A DNA stretch of 64,000 nt from a virus: the IMG/VR virus record IMGVR_UViG_3300026512_000005, positions 1 to 64,000 of that record; one strand, 5' to 3'. Below the pieces are notes generated by a model, which saw only the letters and a list, made by a program, of their open reading frames with translations, was not told where the DNA came from and made no database searches. The number at the start of each line of letters is the position of its first letter. Positions within the stretch are counted from its first letter, which is position 1. The translations under genes were made by a program, and so were the position numbers. Below, piece by piece: positions 56,006-64,000 of this stretch.

Positions 56006-57478
56006 TTATGTATAGTACTCATTGACCATTCCACGTGTAGCATCTCTAGAAACCTCTAATGCTGCATGTAACGCTGTCTCTGTTATTTCCCCATAATTTT
56101 CAGCCATTATATCTTGTCGCATATCATCCATTATAATTGGTGTATATTTAGCATCGGCAAATGTTGGATAGATATACACTACTTCTGGGCGACCATCCAA
56201 TGCCATTTTAATTGTCATATCAGTACCATAACAAAATATTTCTAATTTAACTTGTGATTTATTATTGTTAGAAATAATACTCCAAGCCTTGTTTATGAAT
56301 GTTGTTACAAATATCTCGCCTTGTATAGGTAAATTGATATTCTCTATAACTGATGTTAATCCATCTACTGTATACATCGGTTCGCCAGCTACATTATTAA
56401 TAGTAAAAACTACATCATCCAAGATTGACATTGACATAATGTGTGATACTGCGTCTTGTATGACCAAGGACATTCTTGTTTCATAACTGGAATCATCTGT
56501 GTACGCACCGTCATCAGTTAAGAACTGGTTACTATTAATTCTTTTAGCTGTATCTGTAGATGTCCTTACTATTATGTCTGGGTACTGACTATCTATTAAG
56601 GATAAATCCTCTAGGGTGAAATCAGTGGCTTCACGTGATTGTATCTGGTATAATAGTTTATAGAAGTCTATGTCACTAGATGTTAGCGATAACAGGTCAC
56701 CTGTTGCTGTATCATAGATGTCGCTATCTGTTCCAGTAACACCATTTATCATAGCGTTGTCCATCAATGTAGATATAGTTTTAGATAGATGACCCATAGG
56801 TGTTGTTTCATCTTTACTAGTAATCTGTACATTATCCAGTGAACCTATGTTGGACACGAACTTAGTATTTGCACGAACACCTTTTAAACTAGAAATTCTA
56901 GACATAATATCATCTGGTCTAGATACCTTTAGCTGACTCATGATATTATTCATAGATACAGCTGTTTCATCATATGCAACACTATATACACCTAATGGTA
57001 CTGTAACAATACTACCTGTATGGTAATCTACAGTTTTACGTAAAACACTAATACTATTTATGAATATACGCATTTTATCATCTATAGTACCCTTATAGGA
57101 AATACCTAGAAACTCTGAATACCCAGAGATATAGTTAATGGTTGTGGTATTAGACCCTCTGTGTTTTATCTCTAATACTATAGTTACAAAGAAACGCTTC
57201 TCACTCCATCCATTAATAATTGGTGCTTGTGAAATAATTTGTGCAGATGGCATGAGTATATTGGGGTTAGCTTTGTTCATATATGTTTCTATCATATCAC
57301 GATTGGTACTACCTCTACCCATAGCGTTAATCACTACCGACTTAATTTTATTTAAATCATCATAATTAGCACTGACCTCATATGGTCGTATATTCATAGG
57401 TTTATATGATTTTGTTTCGATTAGTTCGATATGCGTTATACGTATATCAGGACCTTGTTGCTGTTGCGGGTAATTCAT
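56006..57478 (-). CDS. Virion-type protein, unknown
   Basis: 490 residues; short Gln-rich N-terminus (NYPQQQQ) then alternating beta and alpha with no membrane helix. Strong AAGGAGGTAAC before the ATG and a promoter element upstream. Its size and repeated promoter class match capsid/tail proteins. Might be a tail or baseplate component; family not recognised. Confidence 0.75.
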   Translation of the reverse strand: MNYPQQQQGPDIRITHIELIETKSYKPMNIRPYEVSANYDDLNKIKSVVINAMGRGSTNRDMIETYMNKANPNILMPSAQIISQAPIINGWSEKRFFVTIVLEIKHRGSNTTTINYISGYSEFLGISYKGTIDDKMRIFINSISVLRKTVDYHTGSIVTVPLGVYSVAYDETAVSMNNIMSQLKVSRPDDIMSRISSLKGVRANTKFVSNIGSLDNVQITSKDETTPMGHLSKTISTLMDNAMINGVTGTDSDIYDTATGDLLSLTSSDIDFYKLLYQIQSREATDFTLEDLSLIDSQYPDIIVRTSTDTAKRINSNQFLTDDGAYTDDSSYETRMSLVIQDAVSHIMSMSILDDVVFTINNVAGEPMYTVDGLTSVIENINLPIQGEIFVTTFINKAWSIISNNNKSQVKLEIFCYGTDMTIKMALDGRPEVVYIYPTFADAKYTPIIMDDMRQDIMAENYGEITETALHAALEVSRDATRGMVNEYYT

Positions 57479-57497
57479 GTTACCTCCTTATATCTTT

Positions 57498-57522
57498 TTT
57501 ATATTTACATTTTAATAATATA
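57498..57522 (-). promoter_or_regulatory. Conserved phage promoter-like element
   Basis: Minus strand TATATTATTAAAATGTAAA followed by TATAAA, upstream of the 490-residue gene. Confidence 0.75.
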
Positions 57523-57528
57523 TGTATG

Positions 57529-59076
57529 TTAATGTTTAGAGTCTACTGTTAGTATCATATGGGCTAACTCATTTTTTATATCTTCTCGTATCGCAACTTC
57601 ACGATTTCGTGTATCGAAGTAACGCTCTAATAAATCTTCGCTAAATATACTAAATAAATTATAACCCATAAGTTTTTTACTTAAAATAGTTATACTGTCA
57701 TCTATATAGTTCACTTCTTTTTCTTGTCCATTAATTACGCTATCCTTCTGATACGGAAACGCTTCAATAAGACCATCGCGAATTTCGCTATCCAATTTAT
57801 TCCGTAGTGAGAAATTTAACTTAAATACATCTGTACTTATAGAGGTTGTAGTTAACATAAGTGCTAGGTTTTCGTAACCATTTTCGTATAGCCATATAAA
57901 GGACAAAGCCAAATGTATAAATGTTTCGCCCTCTAAGTACACAAAAGCACGAGGGTCCATTATATGTTTATGTATGATGCTAGCTATATAAATGTTCTCT
58001 TCTACTGGCAATAAATCCAAGGTTGTTTCTAATGATTTAAAAACTTTGATAATCTCATTAACTTCTTGTAGTTTTGTTGTAATACCTAAATCATGCACCA
58101 ACTTAGGTACGTTTCTAGATACATTTTTAAACTCTTCTATAAAACCACTATTAACATCAGAATTAGACCGACCACTTTCAAATACTGATTCTGCATCACC
58201 TGTATCGGTATCTTCGTTCTTGAAATACTTTATCTTTGTCTTAGACCCATTCTCTTTTAGATTAAGTTGGTCAGAAGCAAATGTATATATCTTAGTTACT
58301 GTATTTCGTAACTCACTATCCTCCGTTTCATTGTTTAATAATAATTTCTGTATAACAACTTTACCTGTTACATAAAATGGAAAGATATCAGTTGTCAGAT
58401 TACGTTCGATTATCTTTATAGCTGTACCCTCACTATTCTTCAATAATCGTTCCACCAATTTTATTAGTGATTGAAATATTTTAACAAATGGGTCAGATTT
58501 AAACAATGGGTGTGTTCTATAGAAATTAAAAAGTATCATCTCCTTATAATCAGTGCCGCCTATTACTTCCTCTTTAATAGTTGCAAAATTACCAAGTGGA
58601 CCTGTTGTTGCTTTAAGTATAGTTATTAAAGCGATAAGTTCGATATAATCGTTACGAGTATATGTTTGCTCCCTTGAACCTTTTTCGTCTAGGTCACGTG
58701 TTGTATCGTACTCTTCCGGAAACTTAGGTGGTATTTTAACATACTTAGATGTTTTAATATATTCTATCACATCTTGTAAGTCCATATAGTCTAGAACGTT
58801 ATGGATTACCTTATTGGGTAGAACATCTACGTCATCACGAGATATGTTGAGAATAATCAGGTTTTTACATTCTACTAACCGATCGTATAATCCGTCTATA
58901 TACTCCTTACCTTTATATTCTAAATATCCATTTAGAATAACAAATACCGATTTTGGTAGTATTGCATCTCGTAATCTTCTATTAACAATAGTCTCTATTA
59001 CAAACTCTACTGTTTTACCAGTTGTATTTGTAAAGACCACTGACACCTCCGTATTAACATTCTTTAATGAATACAT
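57529..59076 (-). CDS. Virion-type protein, unknown
   Basis: 515 residues, mainly helical from residue 120 on, beta in the first 100. No membrane helix, no catalytic motif. AAAAGGAAGTAAAT before the ATG; own promoter element. The last gene boundary is close to the next promoter, so it may be the sole gene of its unit. Structural role is inferred from promoter class and context. Confidence 0.75.
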   Translation of the reverse strand: MYSLKNVNTEVSVVFTNTTGKTVEFVIETIVNRRLRDAILPKSVFVILNGYLEYKGKEYIDGLYDRLVECKNLIILNISRDDVDVLPNKVIHNVLDYMDLQDVIEYIKTSKYVKIPPKFPEEYDTTRDLDEKGSREQTYTRNDYIELIALITILKATTGPLGNFATIKEEVIGGTDYKEMILFNFYRTHPLFKSDPFVKIFQSLIKLVERLLKNSEGTAIKIIERNLTTDIFPFYVTGKVVIQKLLLNNETEDSELRNTVTKIYTFASDQLNLKENGSKTKIKYFKNEDTDTGDAESVFESGRSNSDVNSGFIEEFKNVSRNVPKLVHDLGITTKLQEVNEIIKVFKSLETTLDLLPVEENIYIASIIHKHIMDPRAFVYLEGETFIHLALSFIWLYENGYENLALMLTTTSISTDVFKLNFSLRNKLDSEIRDGLIEAFPYQKDSVINGQEKEVNYIDDSITILSKKLMGYNLFSIFSEDLLERYFDTRNREVAIREDIKNELAHMILTVDSKH

Positions 59077-59095
59077 ATTTACTTCCTTTTATATT

Positions 59096-59120
59096 ATTAT
59101 GTTTACATCTTAATAATATA
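59096..59120 (-). promoter_or_regulatory. Conserved phage promoter-like element
   Basis: Minus strand TATATTATTAAGATGTAAA followed by CATAAT, identical to the copy at 8681-8705. Confidence 0.75.
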
Positions 59121-59151
59121 TGCCAATAAAAGGATAGAGGTTAAAGTACAC

Positions 59152-59179
59152 CTATCATATGGTGTTTTCCATATGATAG
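59152..59179 (-). terminator. Hairpin terminator
   Basis: CTATCATATGG / CCATATGATAG with TGTTTT loop, 8 bases after the 59187-59747 stop. Confidence 0.7.
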
Positions 59180-59186
59180 TTTCTTG

Positions 59187-59747
59187 TTAATAGGCTTTAT
59201 CTTTTTTAACTTCTAAACCCTCTGGAAACATATCTAACATGGCTTTGACGGTATCGGAGTACGCCTCCGTCCATAGTGTAGACAATTTGGTTTTATCTTT
59301 AATTAACTCACCATTTTCAACAATTGTTATATATGGGGTTGGCAATAAACCGAATGAAAACTTCTGTTCCTTGTCAGTAGTTATCTGTATAACGTTAACT
59401 AACCCACCGTCTGTTTTAACTCGTAATATCGTAAGTTTACCATTTAACACCTTTTCGTTGTGTACACGCTTGTCATCTTCAAATTTAGCACCATATAGAT
59501 TAAACGTAACACTATAACCTTCTTTCTCATCATTGATACGAGCTAAAGCTCTACTGAATAGTCTAGAGTTAATATGTGTTAATGCCAAGTTACCTACAGA
59601 ATCGAAAGACTTATAATCATCGCGTTTAACTGTATTAATATAAAGTCTAATAGTACCATTATATACACCATATGATAACGTTAAAAGTTTATTATCTTTT
59701 ATTTCTTTATAGAGTTTCAATTTACTCATTATTACATTTACATTCAT
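59187..59747 (-). CDS. Unknown beta-rich protein
   Basis: 186 residues, largely beta. KRVHNEKVLNGKLTI (near residue 95) resembles a segment in the 39277-40299 protein. AAGGAAGTAACAA before the ATG; other in-frame ATG lies 6 codons in. Own short transcription unit between two hairpins. Possible structural protein. Confidence 0.7.
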   Translation of the reverse strand: MNVNVIMSKLKLYKEIKDNKLLTLSYGVYNGTIRLYINTVKRDDYKSFDSVGNLALTHINSRLFSRALARINDEKEGYSVTFNLYGAKFEDDKRVHNEKVLNGKLTILRVKTDGGLVNVIQITTDKEQKFSFGLLPTPYITIVENGELIKDKTKLSTLWTEAYSDTVKAMLDMFPEGLEVKKDKAY

Positions 59748-59821
59748 TTGTTACTTCCTTATTTATATTTATCATATAAGATATCGTAGTTAATAAAAAG
59801 AAAAAAACAATGATAACATTC

Positions 59822-59854
59822 TATCTGTAGACACACAAAGTGTGTCTACAGATA
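59822..59854. terminator. Long perfect hairpin at the edge of the non-coding region
   Basis: 15-bp stem TATCTGTAGACACAC and its complement with an AAA loop. It lies upstream of the 59187-59747 gene, so it does not end a flanking coding sequence directly; it may terminate a minus-strand transcript that crosses the non-coding region. Confidence 0.6.
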
Positions 59855-60304
59855 TATAAATGTTTAGTGGTGCGTGCTATACTCATGTATAGGAAGTAAC
59901 TATGAGGTTTAAACATACTTACCGAACTGAATGTTGTGACTATTCTAATTAACAGTATAATGTAAGTATAATTAAAACATAGACTGAACTATGTTTGGTT
60001 GTACGTTAGTACATATTTGTAAATATAATAAAGGACACCACTTGATGATTATTTCATCTGTTGGTTCATAGCAATGAACTTACATCTGGTATTAATTACC
60101 CGATATGACCATTATAGCACTTGTCATATTTAGATGTTAAAAAAGGAAATCCAAGACACCTTAACCCAATCATTTAGTTAAGCAGGACAAAATTGTATTT
60201 AAAATTTCAAGTATCCATCACAATCATAGAACACTCTATCTACTAATAACGGCTCGTAACATTATTAGCAGATTAAAGTGTTCTCTCATATAATAGAAAA
60301 CCAT
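59855..60304. other. Non-coding region with several hairpins; possible structured RNA
   Basis: With the short gap 59748-59821, the only stretch over 300 bases without a gene. Inverted repeats: AAACATAG / CTATGTTT (59975-59996), GATGA / TCATC (60044-60058), GTTCAT / ATGAAC (60064-60079), CTTAAC / GTTAAG (60160-60182) and a nested pair, AGAACACT / AGTGTTCT (60228-60284) enclosing CTAATAA / TTATTAG (60243-60268). Three plus-strand ribosome-site-like runs (AGGAAGTA, AAAGGACA, AAAAGGAAA) are followed only by 16-, 8- and 0-codon frames. It could be a long 3' leader/trailer, a non-coding RNA, an origin or the remains of lost genes. Confidence 0.5.
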
Positions 60305-61246
60305 TTAATAAAGTTTGCGGTATAACTTTTCTATCTCACCACCCAATACTGGATCGCGTCGTTTAATACTAGCTAACACTTCATTATTGGACATTCGTGT
60401 AGACCAGCGTTGGTCCATAGCTATTGTATAAATATGCTTCCGTAGCTTAACGTTCTGTGGTTTAATATATACTTTATCGCCCAGTATAGGATACAAAACT
60501 TCGGTAAAAGGAAATACGGTCATACTATTCTTACCCAGTCTGTGATATTTACTCCACCACGTATCATTATGTTTTATAGCACCGGTGTGTGATTCTAATA
60601 ACTTAACATCCGCCTTAGACCTAAAGTTCAATAAATCGAAAGCTATGTGTGTTGTTATAAGTAGGTCTTTTACATACTTTAACTTATGTGTTGTTTTTAC
60701 TACTAAAGCTTTGAATGGTATTAATAAATCTTTGATAGCGTCATCCTCCGTTATCTGTATATGATAGTTAATAGATGTGAAGTCATCCTTATCTTTAAAA
60801 TTAAACCAATTCTTTTTAAGTATATTATAGTCTGGTATATAAATCTGTACATCCATACCTAAACCTAAAGCTGCTTCTATAAAAATTTTTGTATCTTCTA
60901 CAAAGCCTTTACGTATCTGTAAAAACGTAATAGATGATTTAAGGTATTTAATTTTACTGTTGGTGTTACCATCTAGGCAATTTACATAATTCCTATATAA
61001 AGTTCTGGCGTTTATATAATATACTTTATTTTCTACATCTTTACGAATAAGATTTTCGAGTATAATACCTGACGCAATATTACAGCCTATGTCAGAAATG
61101 GCTTCGGTATTTAGAACAACACCTGCTGTAACTTCCCTTGCCAATAACTTATCTAAATCAATTTTACTAATACTATCGGAAATAGTGTCCGTAGTATTAG
61201 TAACAGTTTTCATGGCTCTATCACGCATATGTGTCAACCCTGTCAT
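60305..61246 (-). CDS. Unknown protein in the HD/SbcD operon
   Basis: 313 residues, alpha/beta. Landmarks: YYINARTLYRNYVNCLDG, WWSKYHRLGKNSMTVF and a basic C-terminus with MDQRWSTRMSNNEV. The histidine/serine/arginine-rich end might bind DNA, but no known family comes to mind. AAGGAGTAAGT before the ATG; 2 bases after the HD gene stop, so co-expressed. Function unknown. Confidence 0.75.
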   Translation of the reverse strand: MTGLTHMRDRAMKTVTNTTDTISDSISKIDLDKLLAREVTAGVVLNTEAISDIGCNIASGIILENLIRKDVENKVYYINARTLYRNYVNCLDGNTNSKIKYLKSSITFLQIRKGFVEDTKIFIEAALGLGMDVQIYIPDYNILKKNWFNFKDKDDFTSINYHIQITEDDAIKDLLIPFKALVVKTTHKLKYVKDLLITTHIAFDLLNFRSKADVKLLESHTGAIKHNDTWWSKYHRLGKNSMTVFPFTEVLYPILGDKVYIKPQNVKLRKHIYTIAMDQRWSTRMSNNEVLASIKRRDPVLGGEIEKLYRKLY

Positions 61247-61248
61247 AC

Positions 61249-61878
61249 TTACTCCTTACAATGTTCTTTAATAATATCTCTAACTTTATACTTATCAATT
61301 CTATCAACATCTTTTTGCAAATTCCTAACATCATTACCATAGGCTCTCATGTAAAGCTTCGGATACTCAATATACCCGTTACTACCAAATTTTTCATGAA
61401 GATGTTCAACTATACTTTGGTAAATTTCATTTACTTTTTTACCTTCTCTATAATGATATTTATAACTCCTACAAATCATCTCTGTTAATATCAAACGACC
61501 TTTATCGGCTGTTGCAATTAACTCAGCCAGTTCACCACTAAAGTTCACTATTTGTAGAGACGAACGATGTTCATAAACCGCGATGGCTATACGATTACGA
61601 GTAATTTGATCCAATTCTTTTAGGAAAATATCATCAGTATTTAGTAACACATAATCGTGAGCCAGCTTATTATGTAACTTTCTATCTTCACCAGTAAAGA
61701 TATCATGAATATATGCAGCTAGTATAATTTCCTTTTTATCTATCTTAAGATTTAGCCGTTCGTTTATATCCAATGCATTATTACAAACATCATCTGCATG
61801 GTCTATTTTATGTGCTTCATCATTTTTATCATAATAATGTTTATAATAACTTCTAACTTCTTCTCTAAATTCTACCAT
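61249..61878 (-). CDS. HD-domain phosphohydrolase
   Basis: 209 residues. The metal ligands of the HD superfamily appear in order: H23 or H27 (EAHKIDHADD), H58-D59 (AAYIHDIF) and D125 (IATADKG), with a conserved EHRSS before the last. These enzymes hydrolyse nucleotides or phosphodiesters, for instance dNMP, (p)ppGpp or cyclic dinucleotides. Which of these applies cannot be told. AAGGAATACAA before the ATG; a promoter element lies just upstream. Could be a nucleotide-pool or anti-signalling enzyme. Confidence 0.85.
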   Translation of the reverse strand: MVEFREEVRSYYKHYYDKNDEAHKIDHADDVCNNALDINERLNLKIDKKEIILAAYIHDIFTGEDRKLHNKLAHDYVLLNTDDIFLKELDQITRNRIAIAVYEHRSSLQIVNFSGELAELIATADKGRLILTEMICRSYKYHYREGKKVNEIYQSIVEHLHEKFGSNGYIEYPKLYMRAYGNDVRNLQKDVDRIDKYKVRDIIKEHCKE

Positions 61879-61894
61879 TTGTATTCCTTATTAT

Positions 61895-61919
61895 TTTATG
61901 TTTACACATTAATGATGTA
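61895..61919 (-). promoter_or_regulatory. Conserved phage promoter-like element (weaker)
   Basis: Minus strand TACATCATTAATGTGTAAA followed by CATAAA. It overlaps the end of the SbcD-like gene and is the most diverged of the 11 copies; drives the HD-domain operon. Confidence 0.55.
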
Positions 61920-63021
61920 CATCTGTAAGTTTTTGTAATTCATTTACTATAACTTTTATATCTATACCATCCTTTCTGGCTTCCTCTAGTATATGATTAG
62001 TTATAATAGACTTGTCTAACTTAATAATATCACGGGATATACGTTTAGGATTTAAGATTTTATCAACTTTCTTATCAGAACGTTTCTCTATCTTAAGATT
62101 TAGATGTGGGAACAACTTATGCAACTCTTTTATGTTACTCTTTAGTGTATTAAAATTGTCGGTTATTAACCTAAGATATTGTCGTCTTTGTTTTATTTTG
62201 TTAAGTAATGAACGGATATCCTGTATATTACTATTACCAACGTCTATTGTTCTAAATTTTAATCTGTTCTTATTCTCCAGAAATCTGTACTTAAATGTAC
62301 TATTTTTTAAATTCATGTGTATCATTAATGCACCCTTTTTAACATCATCATCTTCATGAGTTAATGAATCAATGCTACCTGGAATTAGGATATTCTTATA
62401 TACAGAATGTTTATGAACGTGTCCGCAAATTATGGGTCCTTTACAAATGTCTATATAATTATCTGGGTTATGTAAATTCTCTATGAAATCTGGTAATTGA
62501 AAAGTAAAAGCTCCATGCATGATAATAACATCAACTGTTTTTAAATTATGTTCTCGTAACTTAAGCTGTACATCCTTGTATATATCTTTAGCAGTAACAT
62601 TCCATTCATCCGGCAAATATAGAATATTTATATCCTCTTCATCTAGATGCTCTATACTTAACGATTCTACATATCTAAAGTCTACATCCATGTCTAACGC
62701 CTCTATAATACTATAGATTATTTTAACCTGTTTCCAATCATGACTAGGTGTTCCCTCCAGAATACGTAGTTTAATATTAAACCCTTTACAGAATAGTACT
62801 AACTCTGATAACCATTGTTTAATCATAATCATCTCTGCGCTATTAGCACTGAGTAGTCTATCGAACGTATCACCAGATATAGCTATCATATCTGCTTTAG
62901 TAATTTGCGTGTGATATGTCTTAAATAATTTACGTACATTAAATATAATATCCTCAGTTTTATTAGTATTATGTCCCAGATGTATATCTGATAAAACAAA
63001 TATTGAAAATTGTTCTAGCAT
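61909..63021 (-). CDS. SbcD/Mre11 (T4 gp47)-like exonuclease
   Basis: 370 residues. Metallophosphoesterase motifs: LSDIHLG (D12, H14), ISGDTFD (D51), GTPSHDWKQ (H94 region, where most homologues have GNHD), IIMHGAF (H) and CGHVHKH. With the SbcC-like ATPase at 1863-4283 it would form the end-processing nuclease for recombination-dependent replication and for host DNA breakdown. The C-terminal 130 residues are basic and helical and could bind DNA or the ATPase. AAAAAAAGGATACAT before the ATG. Confidence 0.9.
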   Translation of the reverse strand: MLEQFSIFVLSDIHLGHNTNKTEDIIFNVRKLFKTYHTQITKADMIAISGDTFDRLLSANSAEMIMIKQWLSELVLFCKGFNIKLRILEGTPSHDWKQVKIIYSIIEALDMDVDFRYVESLSIEHLDEEDINILYLPDEWNVTAKDIYKDVQLKLREHNLKTVDVIIMHGAFTFQLPDFIENLHNPDNYIDICKGPIICGHVHKHSVYKNILIPGSIDSLTHEDDDVKKGALMIHMNLKNSTFKYRFLENKNRLKFRTIDVGNSNIQDIRSLLNKIKQRRQYLRLITDNFNTLKSNIKELHKLFPHLNLKIEKRSDKKVDKILNPKRISRDIIKLDKSIITNHILEEARKDGIDIKVIVNELQKLTDVHH

Positions 63022-63063
63022 ATGTATCCTTTTTTTGTTTGATTATAAAAAACAGGAGAATAA

Positions 63064-63483
63064 ATGTATAAGACAGTACCTACGTTAACAACCGATGGCT
63101 TCGTTACGCATCCACCACATATGTTAATTAAAATCTTTGAATATTTCCTATCGTCAGATTATTCACAAACTGTAACATTTTATGGGAGTATTGCTAGCTT
63201 TAGATACATTGTAAGAAAACATTCCGATAACTTAGATAACCTAAGATATGAGTTAAACACTAAACTACAAACTACACTTAGTAGATTTTGGAATAATGTA
63301 ACTGTTGAAACTGAATTAACAGAGATACCCAATAGTGTTTTCATGAGCGTCATATTTAATATAGAGGTTATTGTTGACGGTCAGAAGTATATTTTAGAAC
63401 GAGAGATACGTTTAAATAATACGACTTTCCTTAATAAGGATGTCTTGATTGAATATTTAGAGACAGGAGTATATAATGGATGA
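63064..63483 (+). CDS. Unknown protein
   Basis: 139 residues, alpha/beta with hydrophobic strands but no membrane helix. AACAGGAGAATAA before the ATG. The next gene starts 8 bases before its stop. Might be a small tail or head-completion protein; size and fold alone suggest this, so it is a guess. Confidence 0.72.
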   Translation: MYKTVPTLTTDGFVTHPPHMLIKIFEYFLSSDYSQTVTFYGSIASFRYIVRKHSDNLDNLRYELNTKLQTTLSRFWNNVTVETELTEIPNSVFMSVIFNIEVIVDGQKYILEREIRLNNTTFLNKDVLIEYLETGVYNG

Positions 63484-64000
63484 TTTAAAGAAGGTCAATG
63501 CGGTATTAATAAATAGTCACCTTGAGGAGCTAACTGAACTTAGTGAGCGTTTGGCACCTATAAGCGAGGTTAGTGAGGATATAACGATAGAAGAGTTTGA
63601 GTTATACTTCTTACCGTTTATAATAGGTGAGCTGGAGTTTAATGATGAAAATAAAACAATCTTCTTTTATAATTACAAAAAGATTGCTAAAGGTGTAACG
63701 ACACCACTATACGTTATAGAGGATGATGAGGTTAAGTACAAGCTACCGCCTATGTTAGTTACGAATGATTTAGATGGATTAGATGAATTTAATTTTCATA
63801 GAATATTAAATGTGTTCTCTAATACAAAAGACACTAATCCAATGGTTGCGGACAAGTTTTTAGCTAGCAGTTTAAATACTATCTCTGATGAAATAAACAC
63901 TAGTAAAAAATACGACTTATATATAAATGAGTTACGTAGAATATATGCAGATTATAGTTACAGACTAAAAGTTGATGTGAAAGATGAAAAGTCTACGCAA
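63476..64000 (+). CDS. Partial unknown protein at the right edge
   Basis: The ATG at 63476 has GACAGGAGTATATA before it and the frame is open for 175 codons to the last base, so the C-terminus is missing. It overlaps the previous gene by 8 bases. Acidic and helical with a beta section (YKLPPMLVTND); no motif recognised in the part present. Confidence 0.75.
   Translation, partial: MDDLKKVNAVLINSHLEELTELSERLAPISEVSEDITIEEFELYFLPFIIGELEFNDENKTIFFYNYKKIAKGVTTPLYVIEDDEVKYKLPPMLVTNDLDGLDEFNFHRILNVFSNTKDTNPMVADKFLASSLNTISDEINTSKKYDLYINELRRIYADYSYRLKVDVKDEKSTQ

Noticed and set aside
59902-59952. 16-codon frame (MRFKHTYRTECC...) with AGGAAGTA upstream in the non-coding region
   Set aside because: Too short and isolated to call; noted within the non-coding region instead.
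1-64000. tRNA genes, CRISPR arrays, insertion sequences
   Set aside because: No cloverleaf with a GTTCRA-type T-arm, no spaced direct repeats and no transposase motifs found by reading both strands.
1-64000. PhuZ tubulin or nuclear-shell (chimallin) gene
   Set aside because: No GGGTGS/T-type tubulin loop and no protein I could match to the shell family; they may lie outside the window.

Overview
This window is a fragment of a large ('jumbo') tailed-phage genome. It is AT-rich and almost fully coding: 65 genes (two cut by the window edges), mostly separated by fewer than 100 bases, with no bacterial housekeeping genes, tRNAs, insertion sequences or CRISPR. The defining feature is a set of split multisubunit RNA polymerase pieces: one beta' N-terminal half (5943-7406, with NADFDGDQMN), two different beta' C-terminal halves (31947-33227 and 49832-51859), one beta C-terminal half (51883-54129) and one probable beta N-terminal half (37500-39224). 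Two beta' C-terminal halves imply two polymerases, as in phiKZ-like and AR9/PBS1-like phages (a virion polymerase and a non-virion polymerase). I saw no tubulin (PhuZ) or recognisable nuclear-shell gene here. The host cannot be named; a single-domain secreted transglycosylase fits a Gram-negative host, but this is weak evidence.

Layout. Most genes are on the minus strand: virion and baseplate or fibre proteins, the RNA polymerase pieces, membrane proteins and several nucleic-acid enzymes. Plus-strand genes stand alone or in short blocks and are mainly replication and nucleotide metabolism: SbcC/gp46-like ATPase (1863-4283), RNase H (9418-10911), endolysin (12083-12988), ribonucleotide reductase NrdA/NrdB (14491-17944), a split family-B DNA polymerase half (25703-27334), a block of unknown proteins (34241-37487), a DnaB-like helicase (44002-45489) and an unknown pair at the right edge. 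The minus strand carries spike and Ig-like proteins (1-1722), membrane proteins, beta'N and an AAA+ ATPase (4334-8663), an apparent fibre module (18206-23473), KH-domain and ATP-grasp proteins (23558-25174, 28261-28875), a LamG adhesin (29294-30937), beta'C and partners (31116-34141), betaN through major capsid (37500-43906), an intein-bearing SF2 helicase with betaC/beta'C (46807-54129), virion-type proteins (54223-59747), and an HD hydrolase with the SbcD/gp47-like nuclease (60305-63021).

Expression signals. Eleven minus-strand genes are preceded by a near-identical element, TATATTATTAAnATGTAAA, located 15-50 bases before an AAGGA-type ribosome binding site and start codon; it looks like a phage promoter class. 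Most transcription units end in a perfect 10-16 bp hairpin, often overlapping the stop codon and usually without a U-tract. The SbcC and SbcD homologues lie 57 kb apart on opposite strands. The only long non-coding stretch (59748-60304) contains several hairpins and may hold a structured RNA.

Best candidates for something new: two KH-domain proteins, one directly coupled to an ATP-grasp-like enzyme; a slippery T7 heptamer joining two frames near 36.17 kb; an intein with a non-standard first residue inside the Walker A loop of a helicase; a DnaB-like helicase with an atypical P-loop; and the structured non-coding region at 59.8-60.3 kb.
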